DNA of 48,849 nucleotides from Chloromonas sp. AAM2 (lineage: Eukaryota; Chlorophyta; Chlorophyceae; Chlamydomonadales; Chlamydomonadaceae), in assembly GCA_004335635.1 (NCBI GenBank), contig QAXH01006249.1:34882-83730 (forward strand), written 5' to 3'. Of the stretch, positions 1-11,741 are shown piece by piece. The notes below the pieces were generated by a model. It made no database searches. It was not told where the DNA came from and worked only from the letters and a program-made list of their open reading frames with translations. Within the stretch, counting starts at the first letter, position 1; each line of letters opens with the position of its first letter. The translations under genes and the position numbers were made by a program.

Positions 1-261
1 CTCTCAAACCTTACCTGGGTGGGCAAGTCACTCAGCATGCGCAAGCTCAGCCTCTTGCTGGCACTGTTGCAGCCATGACGTGGTGTAGCCCAGGTGTCTC
101 ATGTGTGCTGCAACCATGTGAGTTGGCATCGCATGGCCTGTACTAGACACAGCAGCGCCACCGCCGCTGCCACGCGCAACCACTAGCAGCCAGCATTCGA
201 CCTTATGACCTGAAACACTGTATGCAGAGTGAACGAGCCGCGGTTACAGGGAACGCACGAG

Positions 262-315
262 TGATCAGTTACAGCAAGCGTGATCAGTTACAGCGTGATC
301 AGTTACAGCAAGCGA
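262..315. repeat. Short tandem repeat
   Basis: The unit GTGATCAGTTACAGC occurs three times in a row, with AAGC spacers in two copies. It has no visible function. Confidence 0.7.
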
Positions 316-884
316 GTGGGCGCCAGCTCTCAACACCAGGTGAACAATCCGAGCATGAGCGCAAACATGAACCATGAAGCAGAGGCAAGCAAGCACAAGA
401 AAGACATCAGTACGTTACAAGCCGCCGCTGCAACACGTCCAGTTGACAGGAGGTGTACAAAGGAAAGAAAACTGGGGTGACAAATGCTGGCATGACCATA
501 CCACACAAGGCCTGAAACACTTGCACAACATTCATGTCTCTCAGCAAGCGGTCAAAGCTCTACAAACGATTGTCCATCTCCTTGAAGTGCTGGCCTTGGC
601 TGGCTAGGCACTCCTCAGAAGCATTAAGGAGTTGTTGGCGATCCTTGCCATGTAACACAATCCAACGACCAGCAAAACTGCGTTACTTCAGGACAGTGAC
701 ACTTGGCAACAATCAGCCGCACAACACACACAGGCATGGGGCGTGAGCATCGACGCCACCACGTGCTATTATTGCCTACGAATGCAGACTTGCATACGCA
801 CAAACCAAGGGTGCAAATGCACGCACGACCGACCTTGCTGCAGCACACAGTCAATTCACAACTGCGCATGACCTCGCACAAAAG

Positions 885-930
885 GATGTTTGCCAGTTCT
901 GAATTGTCAGACCTCAAAAGATGGTTGCCA
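885..930 (-). repeat. Degenerate copy of dispersed repeat E
   Basis: On the minus strand this holds the core CAGAACTGGCAAACATCCTTTT shortened by drift; GCCAGTTCT occurs twice on the plus strand. The same core recurs at about 5558, 7684, 36078, 37925, 38389 and 41995. Confidence 0.5.
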
Positions 931-2221
931 GTTCTTTTCAGTCTGACCTCTTTTCCCCCCCCCATCCAACGCAAGAGAGAAAGAGCAGAAGGCAGGGTGG
1001 TGTCAAAACACACCCTTCATTCCACCACACCCAGTGTTGTCCCGACTCAATGCTCAGTTTTCCTACCCCTCCTTGTGGTGCACAAGTTGGTTGTATAAGA
1101 GACCTGGTGTCAGGTACCATGCATGTCGCCTGAAAAGTGTCCTCGTAGTTGAAAAAACGCCCACACCACGAGTCGAGCACACCGACACGAACATGCAAGT
1201 CTCTGGCATGCCGCGTCCAGCAACGGATCATTCACCATACCAAAGATGGCACAGAGAACACGATGTTGTGATGGAAGCGAATGCCAGTTCATGCACCATC
1301 GTCAAATGTATGCCGAGAAAACATTGTTGACCATGCTTGCAGAAAAAAAAGATGCATCAATCGCTATCCATCTGGACATGATGTGCTCTGGTGATGCGCC
1401 TATCGCAAAGACAAGAGTGCGCACCTCTGCATTAAACAGCAGCAGCTGCCTGCTTGTATGGGACAGGCCTTCGGCCAACTTGAGTACGCCATGCAACCTA
1501 GTCTGAGCACATGCCACACGCACATGCACACTGGAGCCCATGTGTTTTGCAGCAGCTGTTACTACATGCAACATCCTGCCGTAAATGTCGTTTCGAAAAA
1601 GGTCAAAAGCGCATCGTTTGCTTAAAAACCTGCGACATGTCTCTGTCCATAGTTGCCAGCCCATGTGCTCACACCTTGTTAAAACTAGTCTAGCCCATGC
1701 ATGAACCCCTGCTGAGCAGACACAGAAGGGCTTTGCTGCATGACCCACAAAACAGCCAGCCTTGTGACAGCCTGACCTTTAAGCTGCACGTGCATAGGCA
1801 ACAAATTCACAGCTGCAGCTGCGCTGCCCATGGCTAGAAAATCCAACCAGGTGCCTCACAGTATCACACACATGACTGCCTACGCTAGCTGCCAGTGAGT
1901 GACCCAATTGTGAGGCAAAAGCTGTCATAGTAATGTGCCACTGTTCACTGGCTCCAGTGGCAGGCTGCCTAGCCCTGTTGCTAAGGCTGTGGAAGCCTAG
2001 CACCATTCTGCACCGGGCTGGCGGAATGCCAAGACAAGTGGTTGGAAGCGTGACAAGCGTGGGCTAAGGCTGTGGTAGCCTACGCCTGTGCAGCTCCGCA
2101 CAAGACACGTCAGAGCTTGCAGCGGGCTGACTGAATGCCGAGCGAGACAAACGCCCATGACTAGTGGGCTGCCAGCTGAAAGCCGAGTGCTGCAGTGGCT
2201 GAAGGAGAGGAGGCACGATGA

Positions 2222-3776
2222 TCAGAAGAGCAGCAGGCACATAATGACAAAGGAGCCCAACATCAACAGAAGGCGTGACAGGAATGCCTGCACAGCACAA
2301 GTGACAAACACATTTTGTGCGTTGGTTGCGTCAAATGGGTGTTAAGAATGCCTGAATGAATACACTGGATGCGACGTCTGCATGGGCTTGACCCAGATGG
2401 CTGGCGTTTGACAGGTCTTCTGCGGCATCCTGATAACGGTGGGTGGTTGCCTTCTGAGGGGCTGAGCAACATCAAGTGCTTGCCATGTGTAAAAGTAAAG
2501 GCCACGTTTGCAACATGAGCCACATAAAGGCGAACTTGAGCTGTTGTATGAGTCGACAGCCACAGATATTGTGCATGACATTGAGCAAAAGGCAGTGAGA
2601 TACAAAACTGCTGTACCCCCCTGACAGCAGAGATGTGATCAACAGGCGTGCCAAACTCTGCCAGAGAGTGCATGTCTAAGTCGTGTTGTGTTGCGCGGCA
2701 TCCACAGCCAGCACATGCGCATGTTGCATCGTGAGGCATGACCCACACAACTTCAGCTGCGCTCCCTTGAATCCTAGCAGCCAATGCAGTGCTTATCCCC
2801 AGCTGTTCTAAGAGGCTTCCGGGCCAGGGCCGTACTCGGTGCACCCAGGTAGCCCATGGATGCCTGTCCACTTGTGCTGCCTGGAATCCTAGCAGCTAAT
2901 GCAAGTGTTTGTCCCCAGGTCTTCTTGCATGTGCGGAGTGGGTTTGACATTGCTGCCAAATGCTGTACGCATTGGTTGACATTAAATGTAGCGTGCATTT
3001 TGTGCATGCCTTCCAGACCATGGCCATACCTGGTGCTGCTGTTCAGGCGTCAACGCCTCCACATAGCCTTGGCCGGGGCCCAGCTGAAAGCCGAACAAGG
3101 CGGGCAAAACGCCCTGCTGCTGTGGCTGTGGTGCTACAGGTGCTGCTGCTTGAACTCCGGGTGGCAGTCCATGCTGCACGCAAACCAAGAAGAGTCATCT
3201 GGGATGAGTAAACCAGTCAGGAACTGTGATCCTTGAAGCAGCCACGGACAGTGGGAAACCTCACCTGCACAACTGGTAATCGCTGCCCAACTGGGCGGGG
3301 GGGCAAAGGCACCATCTTGGTTGTATCCTCGCGAGGCTCGGGGTTCTCGCTGCCACGTCCGTAGATAGGTACGACTTTGTCGATCTCAACTCCCGCCTTG
3401 CACACGGGACACTGTCTACTGTAGCTTTGAACTTGCATCCACCTGGGCGGGCAATCAAGGGTTTTCCACTGTGTCAGTCCAAGATACGCCCAATGATATG
3501 CTGAACAAGTCCTGCTAGCGTAAGCTCTTACCGGTAAAGACAGGGCCAACAGTACAGGTGCCCGCAGAGGGTGACGACGGGGTCGGTCGCAAGTTCCAAG
3601 CACACGTTGCACTCAAAGGCAGCCGCTTGCTGGTCAATAGCGGCTGCTATTTGCTGCGATGTGAGGAGATCATCAGCCTTTGATTTCAGGTCTGTGCTGT
3701 CCTCTGCCTGAAAGGGCACATGGGGTTCGGTGTCCGCCGCGGGCAGCCCTACTGCTGCTTCCACAGCCGCTGCCAT
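2222..3776 (-). CDS. RMA/RNF5/RNF185-like membrane RING E3 ubiquitin ligase
   Basis: Four minus-strand exons join in phase: 3776-3532, 3442-3265, 3173-3030 and 2287-2222, giving 210 residues. A C3HC4 RING lies at about residues 56-96: C56, C59, C71, H73, C76, C79, C93, C96. It is followed by the family signature [21 protein letters not shown] Pro/Gln-rich linker and the conserved motif [11 protein letters not shown] come next. The last exon encodes one C-terminal membrane helix, residues 190-210 ([20 protein letters not shown]). This is the exact layout of RNF5, RNF185 and plant RMA ligases, ER tail-anchored enzymes that ubiquitinate membrane clients in ER-associated degradation. The start was chosen at MAAAVEAA, giving the family's usual short acidic N-terminus; an in-frame ATG at 3857 is possible. 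The last intron (2288-3029) holds a duplicated block of about 40 bp. The assignment is firm at family level; RNF5 and RNF185 orthology cannot be separated. Confidence 0.93.
2765..2925. repeat. Duplicated ~40-bp block inside RING ligase intron 3
   Basis: Two similar segments, about 2767-2805 and 2885-2922, share the core AATCCTAGCAGC followed by an AATGCA and CCCCAG stretch. They lie within the last intron of the RING ligase gene. The similarity makes spurious open frames here. Confidence 0.55.
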
Positions 3777-4327
3777 CGTGTGATACAAGCACGCAATGCC
3801 GCTTGAGCTGAATGTTTGGTGAGGAGCTAAGCGGAGTCGGCAGCAGTTTCCTTCCACACTGTGGATTCAAAAGACAATGTCCAGTTGTGCAAGCTCAAGG
3901 CAAAGAGCAAAGGTGTAATTACCTGACAGAGCTCCTGACCAAAGGACTCGTCGGCAACTGGGGCTTTCCTGCTCCCGTTTCTGTCCGTTGCTCCTTGTCC
4001 AAACGTTTGAGGCAACGGATTTGCGCATTGTGTGCATTGCATGCTGAAGATGTGCTTCAACCTTGGCCTCTGCTGCTGGCTTCCAAGAACGAGATGCTGG
4101 CTCTCAAGAACGAGATGCTGGCTCTCAAGAACGAGATGCATGTGCAGAAATGCCTGGCTCTGATGTCAAAAAAAAAAAAAAAAGGCGTTGCGCATGGAAG
4201 TAATATAGCCTGGCCACCCTGATGTGCATGTGGCATGAGTTCACCGCTCGGAATCGCAAATTAAATGATCACAAGCTTGCAAAAGCACTTAGTGTTCTGC
4301 CAGATGAGCCCTGTCCTCGCCATCAGG
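3777..4327. other. Intergenic: RING ligase upstream region and methyltransferase 3' flank
   Basis: No gene is seen. The segment separates the start of the RING ligase from the stop of the methyltransferase, both on the minus strand, so it should hold the ligase promoter and the methyltransferase 3' UTR. It contains a three-copy 21-bp repeat (4081-4141) and an A15 run near 4169. Confidence 0.5.
4081..4141. repeat. 21-bp tandem repeat, three copies
   Basis: A unit containing AAGAACGAGATGCTGGCTCT repeats three times, the last copy truncated. It lies between two minus-strand genes and stays open in frame, but nothing marks it as coding. Confidence 0.8.
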
Positions 4328-5464
4328 TCAGGCAAACAGATGTGGCAGTCCATCAGGTGTTTGCAATGCTCGATCCGGTCTTATATCTCTCAAAGACGTC
4401 AGGAACACCCCGGAATCCATATCACTCTCCAGGTCACACTGTGTCGCACTCGTCACACAGTCACATGACTCGCCCTCAGTGTCCAAAAGGCTGCCTGTGC
4501 GCTGAAGCCGACGCAACACAAGCTTGGTAAGGGCGTCTGGGGTGTAGGGCACGTGACTGTCCCACGCCTCGCTCATCAAAGACAGGAATCGCACCTGAAA
4601 AGCAACCAACAACATGACGCCACACTGAAATTTACTACAAACACCTTAGCTGTTCCACAAGCAAAAGACGATACAAGGCAAGAATTGTTATAGTAATCCA
4701 TGCAGCGTTTGAACATTGGCACTGACTCCTCTCTGTCAGCATACTGGCAGCCTACTGAAACTGACTTCTTCTACTACCCCACCGGATGCTTCCTGCACCT
4801 GCTCCTGACTGTCTTCCGAAAACCTTACCAAACCCTCCACTCCCTTCACGCCACCTCACCGTACAACAGCCTTTCTAACCACAAAGGCAGTATGCCTGTC
4901 AATTTGACACCTGCCTCTTTCTTCCTGCCGTCGGTTTACTCCGACGTTGTAACGTTTCCTCACCTCATGTCCCCTTGCAGGGTCGCCCTTTCCCAGCACA
5001 AACACTCTCACGCGCAGCCGCAGGCGGGGCGCATGGCTAGCCAGCAGGCGCAGGCGTGCGGGCGAGGAGAAAGAAACAGAGGCAATCACTCCATGGGGCC
5101 GCGCCACCACACGCGCACATTGTTCAAACATGGCCACCTTGTCTGCGTCGCTCCATAGGGCATCCAAGGTGCCCTGCACACAGACACAAACACCCTCCCG
5201 GCACGTGTCCTTGCACTCACTTTTGCAGAAGCTCGGGTAGAGCAGCTAAGTTATCAGACTGCTGCCTTCATGTCATGCAGGTCCCTTCATGTCAGGTCAT
5301 GCAGGTCCCGTGAAGGTGCTCAGCAGCTGATTACCATCGAGTCCAACTCGCACTTACGCAGTCAGGTTGCGGACAGGAGCACGACATTCAACATACCGAG
5401 CTGCACACACTCGCACACGCAGGCTTCAGACAGGTCCCGGGCGCAGCACACACACACACTCACT

Positions 5465-5499
<35 letters not shown>

Positions 5500-6926
5500 C
5501 GCCCTCTCGGGTTTCCACTTCAAAGCACACACAGTAGAACTGGTTACCTCACAAGAATTGTCCCAGACCTGGCAAACATCTTTTAGCAGGTAGCACTGCA
5601 CTTTACTTTACAACTGGATACTTTACAACTGCCTGTGGCGCTGAGGCCTGTGGCGCTAGCAGATTGGTGGCACGGTGCAGCTGCGTTCAATGGCCGAGGG
5701 CTCTAGGCCACTCCACAGGCAAACCCTGTACCCTGTACCCCACAGCCGAGAGAGTACGCAGAAGTGGCGGAGCGGCGCCTGTAGAGCTGGAAGGGGACAA
5801 GGCCCCTGTGACTTCTCCACCCAGATTGCATCTGCATGCTCATACCTGTCCCATGCACCCACAGCGCACTCACCTTATCCAAAACCGCTGCCACACTTCC
5901 TGTTTTGATGGGCATGAGCCGGCAGTCGGCCACCAGCATTTGAACACACTCGGGCAATGCTCGTGGGCATGCCGATGAAAGCCGTCCCGGCTCCGGACTC
6001 GCGCTCAATAGGCCAGTGCATGCCTCTGCCCGCTGCGGAGGCTGAGTGCCCATGTGCTGTGGTTGGTTTGGCGTTTCTGTGGTTTGCTGGTGCGGAGCAC
6101 AACCAGGCAGTTGATGGCATGCATCTGATGCATGACTGCATGCGTCCGTCAGCGGCTGGGGCTGGGGGCTGGCATCAGGCAGTGGGCTGCATGCTGGTGC
6201 AGTGTATGTGGCCCTGTGTTGTTGCTCTGCCCGCCCTTGCTCCTCAGGCTCTGGTTTGGGTGGCGCCCTGAGCTGATGAACCCCTTGCAAACCCTTTGCA
6301 TGTTCCTGTGGATGGGTGTCCTTGCCGTATGCCATGCTCAGGTTGTCTGTAGCATCTGGTGCAAGGGCAGCAGGTGTTCCATGCTGGAGCGTTGTTCGTT
6401 GTGTTGCTGGCCCCAGTGTTGCCTGCCATGCTTCCAGTGCTGCCGGGGAGGCATCAAGAAGCAAGAGGTACCCAAATCCAAGGCCGGCATTCAAGATGTC
6501 CAGACCAAGCCCGCTGCTCCCACAACCAACATCCAGCAGTGTCGCTGCGACGCTGGGAAGCTGTAGTAACTGATTGAGTTCGGTTGCTGCGCCGTGCGAA
6601 GCTGCAGGACCTTCGTTGTCTTGATGCACATGATGTCCGGCGGCTGCATCACGGTGCGATGATGCATGCACCGTGCTGCATGGCGCATGGCATGCAGCAG
6701 CTGCTGCCAGGTAGGGCCGCAGAATGGTTTGGAGCGTATCCCAGGTGCTGTGCCACTCCCGGCATGCGCTATTGGCATGCATTCGATTCCAGTGCTGCGC
6801 GTACGACTGGACATCGTTTGCCAGGGGGTCACTAGCATGCTGCGTCATGGCGTCACGGCTGTAAGCGTGTTTGCCAATCAACTGAGACCACTGGTCCGGA
6901 TTGGCAGCGGCGTGGCTCCATTCCAT
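4328..6926 (-). CDS. Class I SAM-dependent methyltransferase (METTL-like)
   Basis: Three exons join in phase: 6926-5874, 5173-4964 and 4594-4328, giving 509 residues. Motif I (LLDVGCGSSGLGLDIL, about residues 130-145) is the SAM-binding loop and LLLLDASP (about 155-161) the acidic motif II. ADCRLMPIKTGSVAAVLDKG followed by TLDAL spans the first exon junction and matches the post-motif region of METTL12/METTL13-type protein lysine methyltransferases. An Ala/His-rich stretch (about 73-115) and a Pro/Gln/Ala-rich insert (about 180-325) enlarge it beyond the usual 250-350 residues of single-domain members. The N-terminal REWHSTWDTL region resembles the Trp-containing lead-in of that family. The substrate is unknown; a protein lysine is the best guess from the family. 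The exon 3 tail (after RGHE) is less certain because it has no recognised motif. The start is the first ATG of the open frame; an upstream exon cannot be excluded. Confidence 0.75.
5446..5493. repeat. (CA)n microsatellite in methyltransferase intron 1
   Basis: A long CACACA run with one CTCACT interruption lies inside the intron between exons 2 and 1 of the minus-strand methyltransferase gene. Confidence 0.9.
5555..5590 (+). repeat. Short copy of dispersed repeat E
   Basis: It carries GTCCCAGACCTGGCAAACAT followed by CTTTT, matching the core at 38389 and 41995 with one or two changes. It lies in methyltransferase intron 1. Confidence 0.6.
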
Positions 6927-8032
6927 CAGCTGGTCCCATCAATCGCGAATCCGGCAGGGTGGTTGCGGTTACGTTCAACGTTACAGTGATAGTCCCTAGC
7001 CCAAGCTCCGATCAGTGTTCAGGGTTGCGTTTGTAAGGGGACTCACACCCCATGACGGCTAACCGCCAGCACTATCCGTTACGCGATGGGCTGCTGAGTT
7101 GGACCACCTCTTTCTGAACCCGTACGTCTGCTGCATCCGAGCCTTGGGCACTTCTTTGCAAGTCCCATGCATCGAGCTGGAAACATGACTGCTTCATCAT
7201 GACAGCAGCGGAGTAGACAGAGTCCTGACACTGTTGTGTTTTCTGACACAAGACCCAAAGGCTCAAGCTAATGGAGCTGGTGTGGACGTCCTTTGTGTTT
7301 TATTGCTTGTCGTGTTTTGGCGTTTCTTGGCACATCTGAACAGTGTAGACGGAGAGCTTTGTTGGCTGCTTCAGTTGTCGTGTGTGCACTTGTCATGTGC
7401 AATAATAATAGTTGGGCGTGGCTCTGTAAGTTGGCGCAACAAATGTCACCTGGCGCATTGTATCATCACCCGTCTCATTGTCTGTCCCAGACATGGCATC
7501 ACAAGCATGTATCCGAGTATCATGACAGTGCACCCCGCCGTCTACCAACACACACACATCAGAGACACAACATGGTGCACAGATGACACTGACCCAGCCC
7601 AGTCATACACGACAACACTGGAACCATCACACGGCCCAATACACGCACCACAAACAAACCGGTTCCAGTGCCAGCCCTAGGAAGTGTCCCAGAACTGCCA
7701 AACTATTTTTTTGTAGGTCTGACAATTAGAGGTACCTGCACAGAAACCGCCTTCGTATCCTCCGTACTGATGCGAAATGTTGGTCGACTTCCTGTACGTA
7801 CGGTGCAACGCCCAAGTAGCGCGGTTGCTTGCGAGTTGAGGCGACGCAGCAAGAACACAATCATCTCAATGAACATGCTACAAGGGCCGGTGCTTTATGC
7901 ATTGTAACGTCAGATTTCGATATCGAATCCAGGAATTGTGGTGAAATTGCTCCTTAAAGCACATCAGAATCACTGGCTTTTCCAGCTTGCCTTCTATCGA
8001 GCGCACAGTCTGTGTGACGGCTTCAGGCCGGA
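6927..8032. other. Divergent intergenic region between methyltransferase and phosphodiesterase
   Basis: About 1.1 kb lies between two divergent start codons and should hold both promoters and 5' UTRs. I see no convincing TATA box or coding exon. A degenerate repeat E copy lies at 7681-7715. Confidence 0.5.
7681..7715 (+). repeat. Short copy of dispersed repeat E
   Basis: It contains TGTCCCAGAACTGCCAAAC followed by a T-rich stretch, the same core plus T-run as the copy at 38389-38422. Confidence 0.6.
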
Positions 8033-11000
8033 ATGCCGAACAAACCGGCCGTCGTGCGAAGATGGATTGTGCGCCGCTGGAAGCCCCTGGTTGCTTTGTC
8101 GCTTCTTCTTGGAGTGCTTGTCGCTGCCGGCGTCGTGATAGTGCTTCTCCAGGTGCACTCAACCCAGAAAGCTAAACTTGACACCGTAAGTGTACGATTC
8201 TTCTGCTCAGTTGCAGCCATTTCTCATCTGTTTTGCATCCGCATGTATTGCGCGTGGTGCATGGATGCTCAAAGGTATGCTGGATGAAAAGCCTAGGTTT
8301 GCGAATGTTGGGGAAACGATGGACGACGGCGCTTTCCCGTGTACGTGCCAGGCTTGAGCAACCCAGACATCGGCATGCCATTACAACTGTAGACGTATTG
8401 CACTATGCCCTTCAATAGCAGCGAAGATGGTTGTGACAGCTGAGAGGAAGGTCCATGTCAGCCATGCGCTTGCGTGGCTCGTGGCAGCAGGGAATGCCAA
8501 ACAAATCATGTCAACCAAACGCATGACAAAATCATGCATGAGTGCGCAGGCCAGGCCATACTGGCAATCAGCAGCACAGGGCACTCAGATATGCGTGGTG
8601 TCCACACGCACCAGGGGGTCAGAGCATTGGTGACACGAACGAGTCCTCTTCAGTTGCCCAGATGAAGCTTGCAGGCTATCAAGATTGCAGCCAAGGGTGC
8701 ATGTGGGACCCCTTCTGCACATACAACATACAACACGTTTGTGCAGCAAGGTGTGGAACATGCACCTGTTGAAAACGCAGACAAGCGCTTCCTGATTGAG
8801 GGAAATCAGCCAGCCATCCGAATAACTTCAACCAATACAACAACCGTCAGAAGCCCAGCTGCATGGCTTGATTCACGTGCTTCCTTGGTCCACATGCACC
8901 AGGTGGCCGAAAAGCGGAAAACCCAACGCGCCCTCTATTCAAAAACCAAATGAAGCGAGGGCATCAAAACAACTCCCATAACAGACCTACACCTAAAGCA
9001 TGCGTGTCTTCCCACAGGTACGAAACTTCAAGCAGGCGTGTCCGCCCAACCATACAGCATGTGCCTGGCGCATGCAGATGAACTCCTTTGCTCGGGACGA
9101 AGCCAATGACATCACCCAGACCATTCGCTCTTCCCTGGCAGCGCTGCAGCTAGGCGCACCCATGATTGCGCGTAACCCCACACCTGAATTGCTGAAGGTC
9201 CCCGAGGCACAGTATGGAGACTGGCTATCACTGGTGAGCGATACATTGCAGACGATGCATGATAGGCTATGAACAAGAAATAATATGGGGTTCAAGTGGC
9301 TGAGGGTGCCCAAGCAACAGTATGGAGACTGGCTATCACTGGTGAGTGTTAATGGCCACGTGCATTGGGGTATCATATGCATGGGATGTTGGCATGAGAC
9401 ACGGGCGAAGGTCAGACTGGTCAGAGCACCATACGTGCCAACTGGTTCAAAGAGGTGAACTAAGGAACAACTGTTGTTTTTGTATGTCACTCGATTTCCC
9501 TTTTTGCAACACCATGGCATGAAAACAGTCACGTAGCATGCTCGTCAGAAAGTCATTCCTGATGCATGTCACATGCAGCATGTGGCACGTTTAATGTTGT
9601 GTCCAAAGGTAGAGATGGTTGACATGTAACAGCATGCATCATTTGTGTTTCACGTGCTGTTCAGTCGCCTGAGCGAGCGGCCCGCAGCTTTTCCATCTTT
9701 ACCACGGGCCGCCCCACCGTCGTCTACCCCGCGCCCACGCCCCAGCTGCTCCCCTACATCCAAACGCTCGACATGCTCCGCCCCGTGCCGCCGTGGCCCG
9801 CTTCCACGCGTGAAAACACACTGTACGCCATGGCTACGGGGCAGGCGGTGTTGCAAGGTGTGGGGCCAAGGGGTGAACGTAATCATGCAATGTGCTCGTA
9901 TAAGGAAGTCATGCAATGTGCATTTACGGGGAAGACATGCAAGGCACATAGGCCGGCGAAGGGGGGTCAACTGACTGGCCCGGGTGTTTTGTGAAAAGGG
10001 AAGGTCGCATAGGGATGAGTTGCCAAACTACCACTTGATCATCACATGCCTTCGGTTTTGTCCGTTTCTGCCGTTTCTACCTATGCAGATGTGGCTCCCG
10101 TGTCGGCCGCCACGTCCTTGCTTGTGGTGATCAAGCCCGTTTTTGCCAACGCATCAACTGCCAATGAGACATGGGGCTGGCCAGCTAACATGACAGCGGA
10201 GGAGTGCCTGTCTGGGGGTCTGCCGTGCTACAATGCAGAGACGGGCCAGAAATGGTGGGTACTTCAGATGCGCTTTTTTCTAGGGGACAACCTTCAATCG
10301 TGCGACTGCTCAACTGTGTGGCACGTGTTGGTGAAGTAGATGGTGGGCATTTCCCACGGGCTTCAATTGTGCTGGTATTAGAGTGTGTGAAGTTGGGCAA
10401 CGAGTGGCAAGATGCCAAGGCTGGCATTCGTGCAAAGGCAGCTAAGCTGGCAGGCAGAGCAGAGCAGACTTCACACACAATGGGCATTTCCACTGCACCA
10501 TTGTCTGAGCATTGTTGCAGCTGACTGTTGGTTTTGTGCTGTGCCCTGGTCAAGTCTTCGTTTGTCGTTCGGCTTGCGGGACACCTCCTGAATTCTCCAT
10601 TGACAGGCGGCACATCTCCTTGCACTGTCTGCGCAGCGTATGTATAGAGTAGAGAGTAGAGAGGAAGAGACAGAGGGTTTACAGCAAGGAGATGCACGTA
10701 CACCGTGCACGAATTGTTGTGTTTTGTTCGCCTCTGCAATTTATTGTGCAATGCTGCTGTTTTGTTCGCCTGTGCAGGTGGGGTATGCTCGTGATCATTG
10801 TGGGGCGTCAGGAGCTGAATGGCAGCCAGCCCGTGCAGCACCTACGGTGAGCGAGGGAGACCACCGATTAAGCCAACAGACAAACGCAGCTGCTTTCCAG
10901 TCATTTCGTCTAGCTCTCCGAACAAACTTTAGTCTATGCTGGAAACACATCATCTCATGTGTAAACAGCTGATTTCACGCAATACACACAGCTAATTGCT

Positions 11001-11683
11001 GAATACGCACTAACAAACATGTTGAACATACACCTTGCACAAACGACCCAAGCACCAGTGCCCGGATGCCACTCCTCTCACAGAGCCATGCGATCTGACG
11101 CATTGTGGCATGTGACGCTTTGTGGCATGTGACGCATTGTGGCATGGTGGCATGTGACGCATTGTGGCATGGTGGCATGTGACGCATGGTGGCATGTGAC
11201 GCGTTGTGGCATGGTGGCATGTGACACATGGTGGCATGGTGGCATGTGACGCATGGTGGCATGATGGCATGTGACGCATGGTGGCATGGTGGTATGTGAC
11301 GCATGGTGGCATGTGACACATGGTGGCATGGTGGCATGTGGCGCATGGTGGCATGTGACGCATGTCCAGGCCTGTATGATGTTTGTGCTTGAAACCTGGT
11401 GCACGTGATTAGGATTGTGATACCACGTGATGACTGTACTTGCCACATGCTGCACATGCAGGGAGTCTGGCTACGGCTACCGCCTGTCCGTCACCGAGGA
11501 CACCCCCGGTCTGACCACCCGCTCTGCTCTGGCCCCCACTGTTCTCTTAACCAACATGGACACCAGCACGTGCCTCACGGCCATAACTCAGCTGCCAAAC
11601 AAACTACTGGACTCGCTCGAGGTCAGAACCGGTTCTACCATCTAGAAAAGCAATGTCAAATTTCTGATAAACATTATCTACGT

Positions 11684-11741
<58 letters not shown>

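Larger units (their letters stand above)
1..2221. other. No recognisable gene; 5' flank of window
   Basis: I see no protein family here on either strand. Open frames are short and of biased composition. Short repeats are present: a GTGATCAGTTACAGC unit three times at about 262-315, and an imperfect duplication of about 85 bp around 1978-2040 and 2063-2140. A short reading frame on the minus strand at about 650-560 looks like an amphipathic helix ending at a stop or donor, but has nothing to join to. The region lies downstream of the RING ligase gene and may hold its 3' UTR. Confidence 0.4.

Noticed and set aside
1302..1748. 148-codon minus-strand frame
   Set aside because: No motif, no matching splice partners and no supporting neighbour; length is within chance for this base composition.
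10975..11457. Minus-strand frames of 117-160 codons rich in Cys, His, Met and Pro
   Set aside because: They are translations of a minisatellite in PDE intron 5; all three frames stay open with the same repeat.
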